A stretch of 41,877 nt of DNA from Bacteroidales bacterium (GTDB taxonomy: Bacteria; Bacteroidota; Bacteroidia; Bacteroidales; Tenuifilaceae). Position numbers and translations under genes: made by a program. Numbering within the stretch: position 1 is the first letter of the stretch; the number at the start of each line of letters is the position of its first letter. The notes beneath the pieces were generated by a model. That model had not been told where the DNA came from. It made no database searches and was given only the letters and a program-made list of their open reading frames with translations. The stretch is taken from positions 70,441-112,317 of the forward strand of contig JACABB010000007.1 in the NCBI GenBank assembly GCA_013376985.1, read 5' to 3'. Positions 8,948-19,635 of the stretch are shown here, one piece after another.

Positions 8948-9403
8948 ATGAAAAGATTTTTACTCTTTATAATTATTGTTATAACTCAATATAGCGTTAT
9001 GAGTCAAAATAAAGATTCTATTAAGCAAAGTGAGTATTGGAAGAAAAAGTTAACTAAAATGCAATACTTTGTAACTCGTGAGAAAGGAACAGAGCAGCCT
9101 TTTACTGGAGAGTATTGGAATTTTTTTGAAAAAGGAACCTATTCCTGTATTTGTTGTGGAACAAAACTTTTTGAATCCGACTCTAAATTTGAATCGAGTT
9201 GTGGTTGGCCTAGTTTCTTTGATACTAAATATAAGGATAATGTTGTATTTCATCAGGATAATAGCCATGGAATGATAAGAATAGAGGTGCTTTGTAAAGT
9301 TTGTGGTGCTCATCTTGGTCATATATTTGATGATGGACCAAAGCCAACGGGCAAAAGGTTTTGTATAAATTCGGCCTCAATAAAATTTACTCCAAACAAA
9401 TAG
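8948..9403 (+). CDS. msrB: Peptide-methionine (R)-S-oxide reductase MsrB, exported
   Basis: This enzyme reduces methionine-R-sulfoxide. I chose ATG 8948 because it starts a signal peptide (MKRFLLFIIIVITQYSVMS); the frame is open upstream but the extra residues fit nothing. The mature part holds both zinc CxxC pairs (CICCGTKLF and CKVCGAHLGH), the CGWPSFF motif with the likely resolving Cys, and the catalytic Cys in RFCINSASIKF. The signal peptide points to an envelope enzyme repairing oxidised secreted proteins. The next gene starts 8 nt downstream. Confidence 0.93.
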   Translation: MKRFLLFIIIVITQYSVMSQNKDSIKQSEYWKKKLTKMQYFVTREKGTEQPFTGEYWNFFEKGTYSCICCGTKLFESDSKFESSCGWPSFFDTKYKDNVVFHQDNSHGMIRIEVLCKVCGAHLGHIFDDGPKPTGKRFCINSASIKFTPNK

Positions 9404-9411
9404 TGCATAGG

Positions 9412-10014
9412 ATGAAACCTGGTGAAAATAGATTGGCGATGTTTCCTTTAAGAACATTTCTTCTACCTGGAGATGAGATTCCATTAAAAGTATTTGAACC
9501 ACGTTATATTCAGCTAATTAATGAATGCAAGGCAGATGGAAGAAAATTTGGTATTCCTTATGTTAATGATGATGAGATAACAGTGTATGGCAGTGAAGTG
9601 GAACTTCTTAGCATTGTGGCTAAAAATAGTTTAAATGAGATGGTTGTTCTGGTTAAATGTACTAGGAATTTTCATTTACTGGATTTTTTTGATGAACTAC
9701 CCGATAAACTTTATGGTGCTGGAGTTATTGAATATGTTGATGATAATTTCGAAACAACAAATCCTGAATTAATCGTCCTAGTTAAACAGTTAAAACTTGC
9801 TATAGATCCAATTCTTGGATCGATCACTAGCAATAGTTCTTTCAACCTTTTTGATATAGCTAAATCGCTCCTTCTTAAATCGGAGGATAAGTATAAACTT
9901 TATTCTCTCAGAAATCAAAAGAGAATGGAACATTTTCTGTTTAAACAGCTTAAATTTTATGAGTTGATTAAGAAGAACGAGGATGTGCTACAAAAAAATT
10001 TCTCTCTTAATTAA
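9412..10014 (+). CDS. Lon N-terminal (substrate-binding) domain protein
   Basis: This 200-aa protein resembles the isolated N-terminal PUA-like domain of Lon protease: LAMFPLRTFLLPGDEIPLKVFEPRY near the N-terminus matches the FPL...LPG...LPL.IFEPRY pattern. No ATPase or protease domain follows. An in-frame start further upstream would overlap msrB, so ATG 9412 is preferred, giving an 8-nt gap and a likely two-gene operon. Members of this family are found in many bacteria and their role is unclear; they may bind or present substrates. Confidence 0.82.
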   Translation: MKPGENRLAMFPLRTFLLPGDEIPLKVFEPRYIQLINECKADGRKFGIPYVNDDEITVYGSEVELLSIVAKNSLNEMVVLVKCTRNFHLLDFFDELPDKLYGAGVIEYVDDNFETTNPELIVLVKQLKLAIDPILGSITSNSSFNLFDIAKSLLLKSEDKYKLYSLRNQKRMEHFLFKQLKFYELIKKNEDVLQKNFSLN

Positions 10015-10045
10015 AAGAATCATTATACTCTAAAGAATCATTATA

Positions 10046-11392
10046 TCATCTAGTTGGTTTCTCCGGCTGATAGAAAAGGTTTATATCTGGCCATATTCCA
10101 ATCTGATTTATGTTACGAGTCATCAAGCGATCAATTTCGTATGGAAATTTGGCTCCTGGCCAAGGACTTGTGTTGGTTAGGAAAACATAGGCAAATCCAT
10201 CTTCTCTAACTACCGCAAGGGCTGATGTTCCGGGTAAAGAACCTGATCTCCACCATTTCCCATTGGAGAAAATAGCCTTCCAACCTAATGGCTGAAACTC
10301 ACCTTCTCGTTCAACTAACCTCAAAATCGATTTATGAGAGAGGATATCAGGAAAATTACTATTCCCATCAATAGCTAATAAGAATTTCAGAAGACTTACT
10401 GATGAGATAATCCAACCACCAGCTGCACCCAATGTTCTAAGATCGTCGCCCCCACGGCATTTTAGAATTGATTCTTTTGAGCCATCAAATGCTTTCACCT
10501 TCTCTGCTTCGGGTATCTCATAATATCTTGCTTCATTCGGATATCTGAGACTATCGAAGTTATAGGCTATATTGGCATCATGGATATTTAAAGGGTAAAA
10601 GATGGTTTCTTTCACATAAGTCTCGTAAGGCATTCCGGATGCCTTCTCGATTACAAGTTGTAGGATTGAGAAGCCAAGGTTGCAATAAGAACTGTATGTT
10701 CCAGGCGAAAAGTGCAGTCTTTTAGATAGAGCAAATACAATGATATCCTGAAGAGAGATTGGAAGTTCTTTCTTTAAGGATTTTGCAATAACCTCGTGGA
10801 TAAACATATGATCGCCCCAATAGCTTGTCCAACCAGCGGAATGATTAAGAAGATTCTTAACTGTAATATCTTCTACCCTTTTATCGACATAATGTGAATA
10901 CACGGAATCGTTAAGGATGCCCTGTTTACCAAAGATCTTAGTATCAAGTGATAGTTTGTTATCCTCAATAAGTTTCATTACAGCTGCGGCTGTTATCAAC
11001 TTGGAAACGCTAGCTATTCTGTACATACTGTAAGGTTCCGCTTTTATGCTATCCTCTTTATTGGCAAACCCAAATCCTTTTGCGTATAGCAATTTCCCAT
11101 CTTTAGCTATTGCAACGGATGCGCTAGCTAAATTCCACTTTTTAATAAAATAGTTAAATGATTGATCTATATTACTATAGATTGGTAAGTCCGATATTTC
11201 ATTTGTAAGATCAACACTTTTAGGATAAATAGAGGTTGGAGCTTTGGGTTTAGATTCTATTTCCTTGGAAGAATACCCTAATAATGAATATATTAACAAA
11301 AGAAGGCAGAAAAATGATAGTGCAATTAATACCTTGGTTAGTCTCTTTTTAGTTGTTCTTTGTAACATAGTATGCTTTAAGGTGGTTGGCAA
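10046..11392 (-). CDS. Serine hydrolase, class C beta-lactamase / PBP4* family
   Basis: This 448-aa membrane-anchored serine hydrolase has one N-terminal hydrophobic segment (about residues 19-38). The catalytic SxxK is S128-V-S-K131 in MYRIASVSKLITAA, the Tyr motif is YCN at 236-238, and the third motif is probably RSGSLPG near the C-terminus. These features place it in the beta-lactamase family (serine hydrolase/D-aminopeptidase/esterase group). Real beta-lactamase activity cannot be inferred. A later Met (MLQRTTKK, residue 9) is an equally good start. It is convergent with the Lon-N-like gene. Confidence 0.88.
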   Translation of the reverse strand: MPTTLKHTMLQRTTKKRLTKVLIALSFFCLLLLIYSLLGYSSKEIESKPKAPTSIYPKSVDLTNEISDLPIYSNIDQSFNYFIKKWNLASASVAIAKDGKLLYAKGFGFANKEDSIKAEPYSMYRIASVSKLITAAAVMKLIEDNKLSLDTKIFGKQGILNDSVYSHYVDKRVEDITVKNLLNHSAGWTSYWGDHMFIHEVIAKSLKKELPISLQDIIVFALSKRLHFSPGTYSSYCNLGFSILQLVIEKASGMPYETYVKETIFYPLNIHDANIAYNFDSLRYPNEARYYEIPEAEKVKAFDGSKESILKCRGGDDLRTLGAAGGWIISSVSLLKFLLAIDGNSNFPDILSHKSILRLVEREGEFQPLGWKAIFSNGKWWRSGSLPGTSALAVVREDGFAYVFLTNTSPWPGAKFPYEIDRLMTRNINQIGIWPDINLFYQPEKPTR

Positions 11393-11515
11393 ATCTATAA
11401 ACTTAACATTTTAGTTCCCAACATTAATTAAAAAATTTGACTAAAATAAAAGCATGTCATTATATATATTTAATTCATATACAATGATATAATATTGATT
11501 ATATAAATAATATAT

Positions 11516-12550
11516 TTATATAAGCTCCTTAAGTCTTTTTGTGAAATTTTCGATATCATCTTCCGTAGTATCCCATGAAGTCATCCATCTAACTTCGGAC
11601 TTATCTTCATCCCAGACATAGAAAAAATATTCATTTTGAAGAGTTTGAATTACATTACGTGGAATAATAGCAAATACCCCATTTGCTTCTACTTTTTGGG
11701 TTATTGTAATGCCTGATATATCTTTAACCTTATTGGCAAGTATTTGAGCCATTCTGTTTGAATGACTTGCCGTTTCGTACCATTGGTTATTAGAGAGGTA
11801 TGCATTGAATTGAGCAGCAATATATCGCATTTTAGAGGCTAGTTGTAGGCTTTGTTTACGGGTGTACATAAAGTCTTTTGAGAATTCGGTATTAAAGAAA
11901 ATAACGGCTTCTCCGTACATCATACCGTTTTTGGTACCACCAAAGGAGAGTATATCAACGCCAACATCGTTTGTAAATTTTCTAAAATCGAGATCTAAGG
12001 CAACGGCGGCATTGGCTAATCGCGCGCCGTCCATGTGGAGTAGTAAACCATTTTCATGGGCATAATCTGCAATTACTTTGATTTCATGGGGTTGGTATAA
12101 GGTTCCAAGTTCGGTTGTTTGGGATATTGAGATTACTTTAGGTTGTGCATGATGCTGAAATCCAAAGCCATGCATGTGTTTTTTTATTAGATCGACTGTT
12201 AATTTACCATCTGGTGTTGAAACTGTAAGTAGCTTACATCCAGTAAATCGTTCGGGAGCACCACATTCATCAACATTTATATGGGCTGTATCCGAGCATA
12301 TAATGGCATTATATTGCTCGGTGACAGCCTTTAAGCCAAGGACATTTGCTGCAGATCCTATGAAAACAAAGAATACATCGATATTATTGCCAAAAATTTG
12401 TTTAAATTTTGATACTGCTTGGGCTGTGTAGGGATCATCGCCATATGCGATAGTATGACCATTGTTTGCATCTATTATGGCATTCAGTATATTAGGGTGA
12501 ACACCAGAGTTGTTATCGCTCGCAAATCCTCTTTTGTTTATAATATTCAT
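11516..12550 (-). CDS. ltaE: Low-specificity L-threonine aldolase
   Basis: This PLP enzyme cleaves L-threonine or allo-threonine to glycine and acetaldehyde. It has 344 aa, the normal length. Family motifs are NNSGVHPNILNAI and AYGDDPYTAQAV at the N-terminus, HINVDECGAPERFTG, LLHMDGARLANAA, and LSFGGTKNGMMYGEAVIFF with the PLP-binding lysine at about residue 207. It stands alone and is divergent from the GreA-like gene. Confidence 0.92.
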   Translation of the reverse strand: MNIINKRGFASDNNSGVHPNILNAIIDANNGHTIAYGDDPYTAQAVSKFKQIFGNNIDVFFVFIGSAANVLGLKAVTEQYNAIICSDTAHINVDECGAPERFTGCKLLTVSTPDGKLTVDLIKKHMHGFGFQHHAQPKVISISQTTELGTLYQPHEIKVIADYAHENGLLLHMDGARLANAAVALDLDFRKFTNDVGVDILSFGGTKNGMMYGEAVIFFNTEFSKDFMYTRKQSLQLASKMRYIAAQFNAYLSNNQWYETASHSNRMAQILANKVKDISGITITQKVEANGVFAIIPRNVIQTLQNEYFFYVWDEDKSEVRWMTSWDTTEDDIENFTKRLKELI

Positions 12551-12618
12551 ACGAATTAGAATTTTTGAAATATTGCTGTAAATTTACCAATCATACTTTG
12601 AAATCACTGTTTATTGCC

Positions 12619-13071
12619 ATGGATTTAATAGAAATTAAGAAAAAGGTTTACGATAAATGTGTTGAGAAGCAAAATGAGATCCTTGAAAATGCTAAGGCTG
12701 CAATGGATGATGCTCAAAAAGCGGCTAATGAGTATGGCCCCCCTAAGGATAGGTATGATTCATTTAGAACGCAGCTACTGAGAAAAAGGGATCTTCATGC
12801 TGAGCAGTACGAAAAGGCGATTAAGGAGATGGATTTTTTGCTAAATCTTAAACCTGATAATCAAAATAAAGAGTTAATTATAAATACGTTAGTTGTTACG
12901 AATAAGCAAAGATTTTATGTGTCCATTGGTTTAGGGAAAATTACCATTCCTGATGGTGAGTACTATGCTATTTCACCTCAAGCACCTATTTATCAATCGT
13001 TAAAAGAGAAAACCAAAGGAGATTCTGTGGTTTTTAATGGACAAAAAATTACTATCCTGGAATTAGTATAA
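12619..13071 (+). CDS. GreA/GreB-like protein
   Basis: This 150-aa protein has the GreA layout: a charged N-terminal coiled coil (residues 1-75) and a C-terminal FKBP-like domain with [20 protein letters not shown] and [12 protein letters not shown]. It is the divergent Bacteroidota version, so transcript-cleavage activity at RNA polymerase is plausible but unproven. I chose ATG 12619, where the coiled coil begins (MDLIEIKKK); the 18 residues upstream look non-native. Its last 9 nt overlap the end of the convergent DUF5916 gene. Confidence 0.72.
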
Positions 13072-15504
13072 TTCTTTACCTTTTTTTCTTAGCATTTGAT
13101 AGTCGATGTAGTAAAGTAGTTTAAAGGAAAAACTATTGATTTGAGGCGAATTCCATGTATTATCAATATTTCTAAAATATCTATAATCAATATCATTTTT
13201 ATCAAGGGTAATTGAGTTTTTCCAAACAAACGATAGTACGCTGCCTGGAGCAAAGTTCCATTGATATACCAAGTCGATATTAAAATAGTTGGTGTTATTA
13301 TTATCAGCAGAAACAGTTGATGTCGGGGTTAATGAACCATCAATATTTAGCAGGTAAAACTTATCGAATTTGTAGTAACGCCAGTAATGACGAAATTTTA
13401 AATTGACAAAAGTTTTGCTATTTATACTGTACTGGGTATTAATGGAGTTTATAACTGTTGAGATATCTCTTTTTCCCATGAATATGTCAGAGTTTATTTT
13501 ATCAACATACCCGATGTTATTATACTCAAATTCTTGAGAAAACTGATAGATTATGAAGAGTCTATCGCTAAATCTTATTCGGGGCGATACCATAAATGAA
13601 AATCCTTTTTGGCCATACCCATCGGAAGTCCAAAATCCAATGCGATGATCAATTGCGATGGCTTTTCGATAGTCTGGAGAGCCAAAATAGCTGAATGTAG
13701 CACGCTTAGGAAGTACTAGTTTTCTTTCTGAAACCCTTGATTCATAATAGTCATTAATGTCAGTAGGAAGGATTTCGAGATTAAAAAACATTGTATAGTT
13801 CTTTAAAGTAGTTGCTCGAACAGAGGATGCTATTTTGGATAAATAGTAAACTCGTGGACTAAAGAGGTATTCATTAGTGTAGGATAAAGTTGAATACATG
13901 CTTAGAAATTTTCCGAAAGGTTCAAATATATTGTATTCTAGTTCAGCTCCGTAGGAGAATTCATTTGGACTTTGAAGATAACCCATATCATTTGGGTTAT
14001 AGTTTTTACTTTCTACATTATGCCAAAGATTAAATAGAAAATTTCCCCTAGTTTTATCAAATCGAACATTATAGTTGTACCCACGGGTTGTTGAATCGTT
14101 AAAAATTTGGCTAACGCCACCGTTTCCACTTAAAGAATAGCTGTTTGCCTTATTTCGGAATGAAAACTCAGATGCAGTGACGTTTGCAGTATACTTGCCA
14201 TCAGGGCGATAAAGATTTGTGTTAGCCAAACTCATGTATGAATTATTTGGTAATGTTTGATCTAAAACTAGCATATTGTAGTTTGTAAATCCTTGAGTTA
14301 ATATCTTTCTTTTGGCTCCTGTAATTGTATCAACAACTTGAGCATAAGTGTTCTCAGTCATTGCATTAAAGAAGCCAATTCCTAATCCCCCAGAAGTTCT
14401 TCCAGAGATTTTTGTTGCATTAATCATTTTTGTTTCTGGAGGATTGTCTTGTATTTTTTCGGATGAGCTGATTTTATCCTTTACATCTTCGTATCCAAAA
14501 GGTTTAGAACCAACTCTCCGTGAATAGAATATTTTGCCTTTACTAAATAGTTCTGTTCCCTCAGTAAAAAATGGTCGTTGTTCGGTGTATTGAACCTCAA
14601 ATGGGGTAAGATTAAGAATTCGATCATCAGATTTTACTTGCCCAAAATCTGGTATTAAGGTCATGTCCAGAGTAAAACTCTCGCTAATACCATACTTAAG
14701 ATCCAAACCTCCACTAAGTCTATACTCCATTGATTTTGAAGCAGGAAACTTTTCGGCATAAGTAGAAACATATGGGCTTAGTGATAGCCTAATAGGAGGT
14801 TTGATATTATTTATTCCTGTTAACTCACCCGATTGATTAACAAAACCTGAAATTGCTTTATCGATAAAATTCCAAGAACTCCATTCATTGTAGCGTTTTA
14901 TCAATCTAGCAAAATTGATTCCCCAATTTTGTATGTTATTCTGCGAAAACCTCAGCGCAGAGAAAGGTATTTTCATCTCTACAATCCATCCTTTATCATC
15001 AAAACTTACTTCGCTCATCCAAACTGCATCCCAGCTACTCTCCTCGTCTTCTCCTGTGGCTTTTACATCGGTTTGCACTCCCGATGCTGAGACAATAAAC
15101 TCCAAATAATTAATACCATCATTGTAGGGGCTAATAAAAATAGCAAAAACATCAGATTTAAGGTTATTATTATCCCTTTGACCTAACTCGTGGTAAATTT
15201 TGCTTGGATTGGAGTCGAACATTCTTGCACCAATGTAAATGGCATCATTATCAAATAATACTTTTACAACAGTTTGTTCAGATGATTTTACCCCATTGTA
15301 AGGCTCGTACTGAATGAAATTATTTGCATCGGGTGCTTTTACCCATTCAGGTTCATCCAACTTACCATCAATTTTTATTGAAGTATTTATACGATAAGCT
15401 TCTATACTCTTTTTAATAGCTAATGAATCACTATTGTTTTTTGCATACAAATTTGCTGATAATGAAACGAATAAGGCAGATAATAAGTAAAATATATTTT
15501 TCAT
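13063..15504 (-). CDS. DUF5916 outer-membrane protein with CBM9-like N-terminal domain
   Basis: This 813-aa protein starts with a signal peptide ([20 protein letters not shown]). Residues about 35-230 form a family 9 carbohydrate-binding-like domain ([15 protein letters not shown], then [15 protein letters not shown]). The rest is the DUF5916 region, rich in alternating aromatic strands and ending in a strand pattern like an outer-membrane beta-barrel. Function is unknown; the family is abundant in Bacteroidota, and some members sit near peptidases or glycan genes. No such neighbour is seen here. Confidence 0.85.
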
Positions 15505-15581
15505 TACAATACTATTTTAATGATTTTTTCTTACATAAGAGTTTAAAATTAAGATACGGTTTAATTTATAAAAATAAAATA

Positions 15582-15601
15582 AGGGTGAATTTAATCACCC
15601 T
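15582..15601 (-). terminator. Probable intrinsic terminator of prfC
   Basis: The 7-bp stem AGGGTGA/TCACCCT has a 6-nt loop. On the minus strand it is followed by an A/T tract with several T runs (TATTTTATTTTTA), 29 nt beyond the prfC stop. Confidence 0.65.
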
Positions 15602-15629
15602 ATTTTTGTAATATTATCAGATTATATCT

Positions 15630-17210
15630 TTAGAATTCGGAAGTAAAGTAGAATTTAATGTCGGGAAATTTTTCTTGCGCCATCTGGAGAGAATATGGTG
15701 AATCGGCCAGAAAGACTTCTCTCCCATGCTTATCCTCTGCAAGGTTGTTGTACTTGCGTTTTCTAAAATCATCGATTTGCGCCTTATTATCGCTTTCAAT
15801 CCAACATGCTTTGTGAAGATTTACAGGCTCGTACCTACATGTTGCGCTATATTCATGCTCAAGACGATGCTGGATTACCTCAAACTGAAGGGCTCCAACT
15901 GTTCCAATAATCTTTCGTCCATTATGTTTCTGAATAAATAGCTGTGCAACGCCTTCGTCCATAAGCTGATCGATTCCCTTTGCAAGTTGTTTTGATTTCA
16001 TAGGATCGGCATTCTCGATATACCTAAATAATTCGGGCGAGAAGTTTGGAATACCCTTAAAGCTGAGTATTTCGCCTTCTGTAAGGGTATCTCCGATTCT
16101 AAAACTTCCTGTATCGTGCAAACCAATGATATCGCCTGGGTATGCAAAATCAACAATCGATTTTTTATCGGCCATAAAGGCGTTGGGGCTTGAGAATTTA
16201 AAGTTCTTATCGAGTCTTACGTGATGAAAGAATTTATTCCTTTCAAATGTGCCTGAGCAAATCTTTAGAAAAGCCAAACGATCCCTATGGTTTGGGTCCA
16301 TGTTGGCAAATATCTTGAAAACAAAGCCGGTTAGTTTCTCCTCGAATGGTGATATCTCTCTAACATCAGTAATAGTTGGCCTTGGATGTGGTGCAATTTG
16401 GATAAAACAATCTAAAAGTTCACGAACTCCAAAATTATTCAATGCGCTACCAAAGAATACGGGAGCAAGTTCACCACTTAAATATCTATCAACTTCAAAA
16501 TCGTGGTAAACGCCATTAACTAGTGTTAGTTCCTCTCTAAACTTATCGGTGAAAGGTTTAATATATTTATCCAGTTCTGGACTATCAACATCATCTATTT
16601 GGATTACATCGTTGGAAAGGGTTTGCTTATCCTCCGAGAAGAACAGACAAAGTTTCTGCTCAAACAAGTTGTAAACTCCCTTAAATGTAGGGCCTGAACT
16701 AATAGGCCAGCTTAGAGGACGTACCTTTATCTTTAGCTCACTCTCAATCTCATCCAATAATTCGAATGGATCTTTTCCGTTGCGATCCATCTTATTTATA
16801 AAGACGATTACCGGGGTGTTACGCATCCGACAAACGTTCATCAATTTGCGGGTTTGGGTCTCTACCCCTTTTGCTTGGTCGATAACAATGATTACACTAT
16901 CAACAGCGGTTAATGTTCTATAGGTATCCTCGGCAAAGTCCTCGTGACCGGGGGTATCAAGAATGTTTATCTTAACATCCTTATACTCAAAACCCATAAC
17001 GGCAGTTGATACCGAAATACCACGCTGACGCTCAATCTCCATGAAGTCGGAGGTTGCGGTTTTCTTAATCTTATTGCTTTTTACAGCACCTGCCACATGG
17101 ATAGCACCTCCAAATAGCAGTAGTTTTTCGGTTAGGGTTGTTTTACCAGCATCGGGGTGGCTAATAATGGCAAAGGTTCTACGCCTTTTTATCTCTTTTT
17201 CTAAGCTCAT
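15630..17210 (-). CDS. prfC: Peptide chain release factor 3
   Basis: This translational GTPase recycles RF1/RF2 from terminated ribosomes. It has 526 aa, the normal length. The G motifs are [13 protein letters not shown] (P-loop), [10 protein letters not shown] (switch I), DTPGHEDF (G3) and INKMDR (G4). The RF3-specific C-terminal domain includes [14 protein letters not shown] and [19 protein letters not shown]. It stands alone, with a hairpin terminator downstream. Confidence 0.96.
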   Translation of the reverse strand: MSLEKEIKRRRTFAIISHPDAGKTTLTEKLLLFGGAIHVAGAVKSNKIKKTATSDFMEIERQRGISVSTAVMGFEYKDVKINILDTPGHEDFAEDTYRTLTAVDSVIIVIDQAKGVETQTRKLMNVCRMRNTPVIVFINKMDRNGKDPFELLDEIESELKIKVRPLSWPISSGPTFKGVYNLFEQKLCLFFSEDKQTLSNDVIQIDDVDSPELDKYIKPFTDKFREELTLVNGVYHDFEVDRYLSGELAPVFFGSALNNFGVRELLDCFIQIAPHPRPTITDVREISPFEEKLTGFVFKIFANMDPNHRDRLAFLKICSGTFERNKFFHHVRLDKNFKFSSPNAFMADKKSIVDFAYPGDIIGLHDTGSFRIGDTLTEGEILSFKGIPNFSPELFRYIENADPMKSKQLAKGIDQLMDEGVAQLFIQKHNGRKIIGTVGALQFEVIQHRLEHEYSATCRYEPVNLHKACWIESDNKAQIDDFRKRKYNNLAEDKHGREVFLADSPYSLQMAQEKFPDIKFYFTSEF

Positions 17211-17387
17211 TTTTCAAATCTCTATCGGGGCGCAAAGATAGGAAAGATTGTGGGAAAGTGTTTTATTGTGATATTGTTTTACGGTTTTGCGGCGATGCCG
17301 TGATATTGTTTTGATGTGGAAGACCGAAGAGAGCTAAAACACTCATTATCTTTAATATATTCAACTAAAAGATCGAGGCTTTTTAAT

Positions 17388-18656
17388 TTAAACAATCAGG
17401 AATAGAATACACAAAACAGTAATTATCAAAAGGGTTATGTTTAGTTCACTAAATCGCAGTTTGATTAACTTAAGCAGGGTATAAGAGATAAAACCAAGCG
17501 CAAGTCCAGTGCTGATACTGAAGCTAAAGGCAATCATCAATATAGTAATGAATGCAGGAAATCCTTCTTCGAGGTTGGTGAAATCAATATTCACAATTTC
17601 CCGGGTCATAAATAGGCCTACTATGATTAATGCTGGGGCGGTGGCATAAGGGGGCACAATCCCAATTACGGGGATGAATAATAAGCCTGATAAAAATAGC
17701 AGCCCTGTTACAATGGCAGTTTTTCCTGTCCTCCCTCCTGCTTCAATCCCAGTAGCACTTTCGATGTAAGCAGTGGTTGTTGATGTGCCCATTAAAGCTC
17801 CAAACATACTACCAAAAGCATCTAAAGCAAGTATTCTGTTAATGCCAGATGTTCCAGATTTATCGTCCATTTTGCCCATTTTGTTGTAGCAGCCAACCAG
17901 AGTGCCAATGCCATCGAACATGGCAATAAACATTAAACTGAAAATTGGGCCAATCAAACTCCATTTTAGAGCAGAAATAATATCGAGTTTAAAGGCAATT
18001 GGTAGAAGATCAATGTTTGTACTGATAATTTTTTCGGGTAGCGGTGTATACCCAAATATTAAAGCAATTATAGTTGATGTAACAATTGATATCAGCAATG
18101 CTCCTTTGATTCTAAACGCCTCCAATGAAACGGCAAGTATCAAGCCTCCAATGCCTATAAGGACTGTTGGGTTAAATTTCCCAAGGCTAACAATGGTTGC
18201 TTCGTTACTAACGACCAACCCCAAATTTTTTAATCCAATAAAGGAGATAAATATCCCGATACCAACAGTAATTGCATAGATCATTGATTTTGGAAGGGCT
18301 TCGAGTAATTTTTTTCTTAACCCTACTATTGTTAGGATAAAGAAAAAAAAGCCCGATAGGAAAACTATACCTAGTGCGGTTTGCCACGGTATTTTTTGTC
18401 CTAGAACCAGCGTATATGTGAAAAACGAGTTTAATCCCAACCCTGGAGCCATGGCAATGGGAACTTTACCTATTATTCCTACAAAAATTGTAATAATGCC
18501 TGAAACAAGGCAGGTTACTGCAATAAGTGCCTTTTTATCCATTCCGGTAAGAGCAAGCATATCGGGTTGAATAAAGATTATATAGGCCATTGTGAAGAAG
18601 GTTGTAAAACCGGCAATTATTTCGGTTTTAGTGCTGAGGTGATTGTAGGTAGCCAT
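17388..18656 (-). CDS. NCS2-family purine permease, AzgA/PbuG-like
   Basis: This inner-membrane purine:proton symporter of the AzgA-like (adenine/guanine/hypoxanthine) branch has 422 aa and about 12-14 hydrophobic segments. Family motifs are GLGLNSFFTYTLVLGQ, AMFDGIGTLVGCYNK, and GTSTTTAYIESATGIEAGG followed by RTGKTAIVTG. The exact base transported cannot be set from sequence. No purine riboswitch is visible upstream. Confidence 0.92.
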   Translation of the reverse strand: MATYNHLSTKTEIIAGFTTFFTMAYIIFIQPDMLALTGMDKKALIAVTCLVSGIITIFVGIIGKVPIAMAPGLGLNSFFTYTLVLGQKIPWQTALGIVFLSGFFFFILTIVGLRKKLLEALPKSMIYAITVGIGIFISFIGLKNLGLVVSNEATIVSLGKFNPTVLIGIGGLILAVSLEAFRIKGALLISIVTSTIIALIFGYTPLPEKIISTNIDLLPIAFKLDIISALKWSLIGPIFSLMFIAMFDGIGTLVGCYNKMGKMDDKSGTSGINRILALDAFGSMFGALMGTSTTTAYIESATGIEAGGRTGKTAIVTGLLFLSGLLFIPVIGIVPPYATAPALIIVGLFMTREIVNIDFTNLEEGFPAFITILMIAFSFSISTGLALGFISYTLLKLIKLRFSELNITLLIITVLCILFLIV

Positions 18657-19051
18657 TATTATAATTGATATTTATTAATCTCGTTTTTTCAATCGGCTAG
18701 CGCAGTTTTGCAAATCCACGCTGGCGGGTGCGATATTTCAAACATACAAATTAGTTTTTGCATTTCACATACCTGCTTTTTCTTTTATATGCTTTAATCT
18801 TTTTTATACTTTTCCCTTGATGGAAAAGTACCAAAAGATCAAGAAGATATGATGCTCCTGCCCACGGGCTTTCTCAGGCTCGCCATATCTTCAGGCCGCC
18901 CGCTGACAAAACAATGGCAGTTGAAAGTTCCTTTCTTTTTAAGAAATTGGTGTTCTTTGTATTTAATCCCGAAGGGATTGAAGGTGAATAGCCCCGTATG
19001 CAATGCGGGGGTGTGATATCTGATAAAAAACAACCACGGTGTGGTTGAATA
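18657..19051. repeat. Gene-free 395 bp made of dispersed Bacteroidota-type repeats
   Basis: This stretch holds a short inverted element near 18697-18727 (GCTAGCG, then CGCTGGC, around GCAAATCC), which has a relative near 39079-39095. A block at 18820-18960 has the look of a dispersed repeat rather than a gene. A three-stem motif follows at 18965-19054 and is described separately. A 64-codon minus-strand frame across it is judged spurious. Confidence 0.5.
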
Positions 19052-19054
19052 TTA
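18965..19054. repeat. Three-stem repeat motif, single copy
   Basis: Stem 1 is AATCCC-gaa-GGGATT (18965-18979), stem 2 is CCCCGTAT-gca-ATGCGGGG (about 18992-19010) and stem 3 is AACCAC-ggt-GTGGTT (19032-19046), followed by TTGAATATTA (19045-19054). The same three stems, with other paired bases, recur at 38241 and 38617. The element ends on the stop codon of the ParB-like gene. Confidence 0.65.
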
Positions 19055-19495
19055 TTGGTCAAAACCAAGTAATAAATTCATAATTTTTAAATCATCCTTT
19101 TCTAGAGCAACTGGAATATTTTCAAATTCTAAAAAATATGATACTTTAACTCTATGCCGTCCATCGCTATACATAACTTTGTGGTTAATATTTTCAGCAT
19201 ATATCGTCGGAGGATCTAAATAAATTCCATTATCCCAACAATATAAAATCTGAGATATTCTATTATCGTTTGTATCATCCCCTGTATATAATAATCTAAT
19301 ATCGACCTCCTTAAAATCAGAACATTCTATTAGTCTTTTAGTTTTAACTATTTTAAAAACAAATCTATCATTATTTGGATGAAGTGCTTTGTCTAATAAA
19401 AATCCGACATTCTCATCAATAGCCCAAAGAGGTTTAATTTTCATAATTTCACTCATCTCACAATTAATGTATCGATTAGTATTAAATTTCCCCAT
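19052..19495 (-). CDS. Small protein with ParB/sulfiredoxin-like DGRHR motif
   Basis: This 147-aa protein is not confidently recognised. Near its C-terminus, VMYSDGRHRVKVSYFLEFEN followed by IPVAL matches the shape of the ParB/sulfiredoxin fold (DGxHRxxxxxxLGxxxIPV). The first half may supply the start of that fold. No ParA, no centromere-like sites and no other plasmid genes are nearby, so it is likely a stand-alone ParB-like nucleotide-binding domain of unknown use, possibly an acquired orphan. An internal Met at 19456 (MSEIMKIKPLW) is an alternative start. It is flanked by repeats on both sides. Confidence 0.55.
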   Translation of the reverse strand: MGKFNTNRYINCEMSEIMKIKPLWAIDENVGFLLDKALHPNNDRFVFKIVKTKRLIECSDFKEVDIRLLYTGDDTNDNRISQILYCWDNGIYLDPPTIYAENINHKVMYSDGRHRVKVSYFLEFENIPVALEKDDLKIMNLLLGFDQ

Positions 19496-19580
19496 TAATG
19501 TAGATTTTAGGAGATTGCGGAAAACAAGATGATTACGTAAACATCAAACATCCTAAATCGTTGCTTCTTGCTAATTGTTA

Positions 19581-19613
19581 AGAGTTCCGAACTCTTGGAG
19601 AGTTCGGAACTCT
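19581..19613. repeat. Perfect 15-bp palindromic hairpin (AGAGTTCCGAACTCT type)
   Basis: The arms AGAGTTCCGAACTCT (19581-19595) and their exact complement (19599-19613) flank TGG. It lies 22 nt beyond the stop of the glycyl radical enzyme and may act as a terminator. The same element with changed inner bases recurs at 27427-27459, so it is a repeat family. Confidence 0.7.
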
Positions 19614-19635
19614 TTATAAAAATCTTGTAAAAACC

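Noticed and set aside
9361-9411. Upstream start for the Lon-N-like protein
   Set aside because: It would overlap the end of msrB, and the added residues do not fit the family; ATG 9412 does.
18657-18838. Purine riboswitch upstream of the purine permease
   Set aside because: No purine-aptamer core or paired loops could be found; only a dispersed repeat piece is present.
18839-19068. Two overlapping 64-codon minus-strand frames
   Set aside because: They lie in a dispersed repeat block with covarying stems; the frames overlap each other and have no family features.
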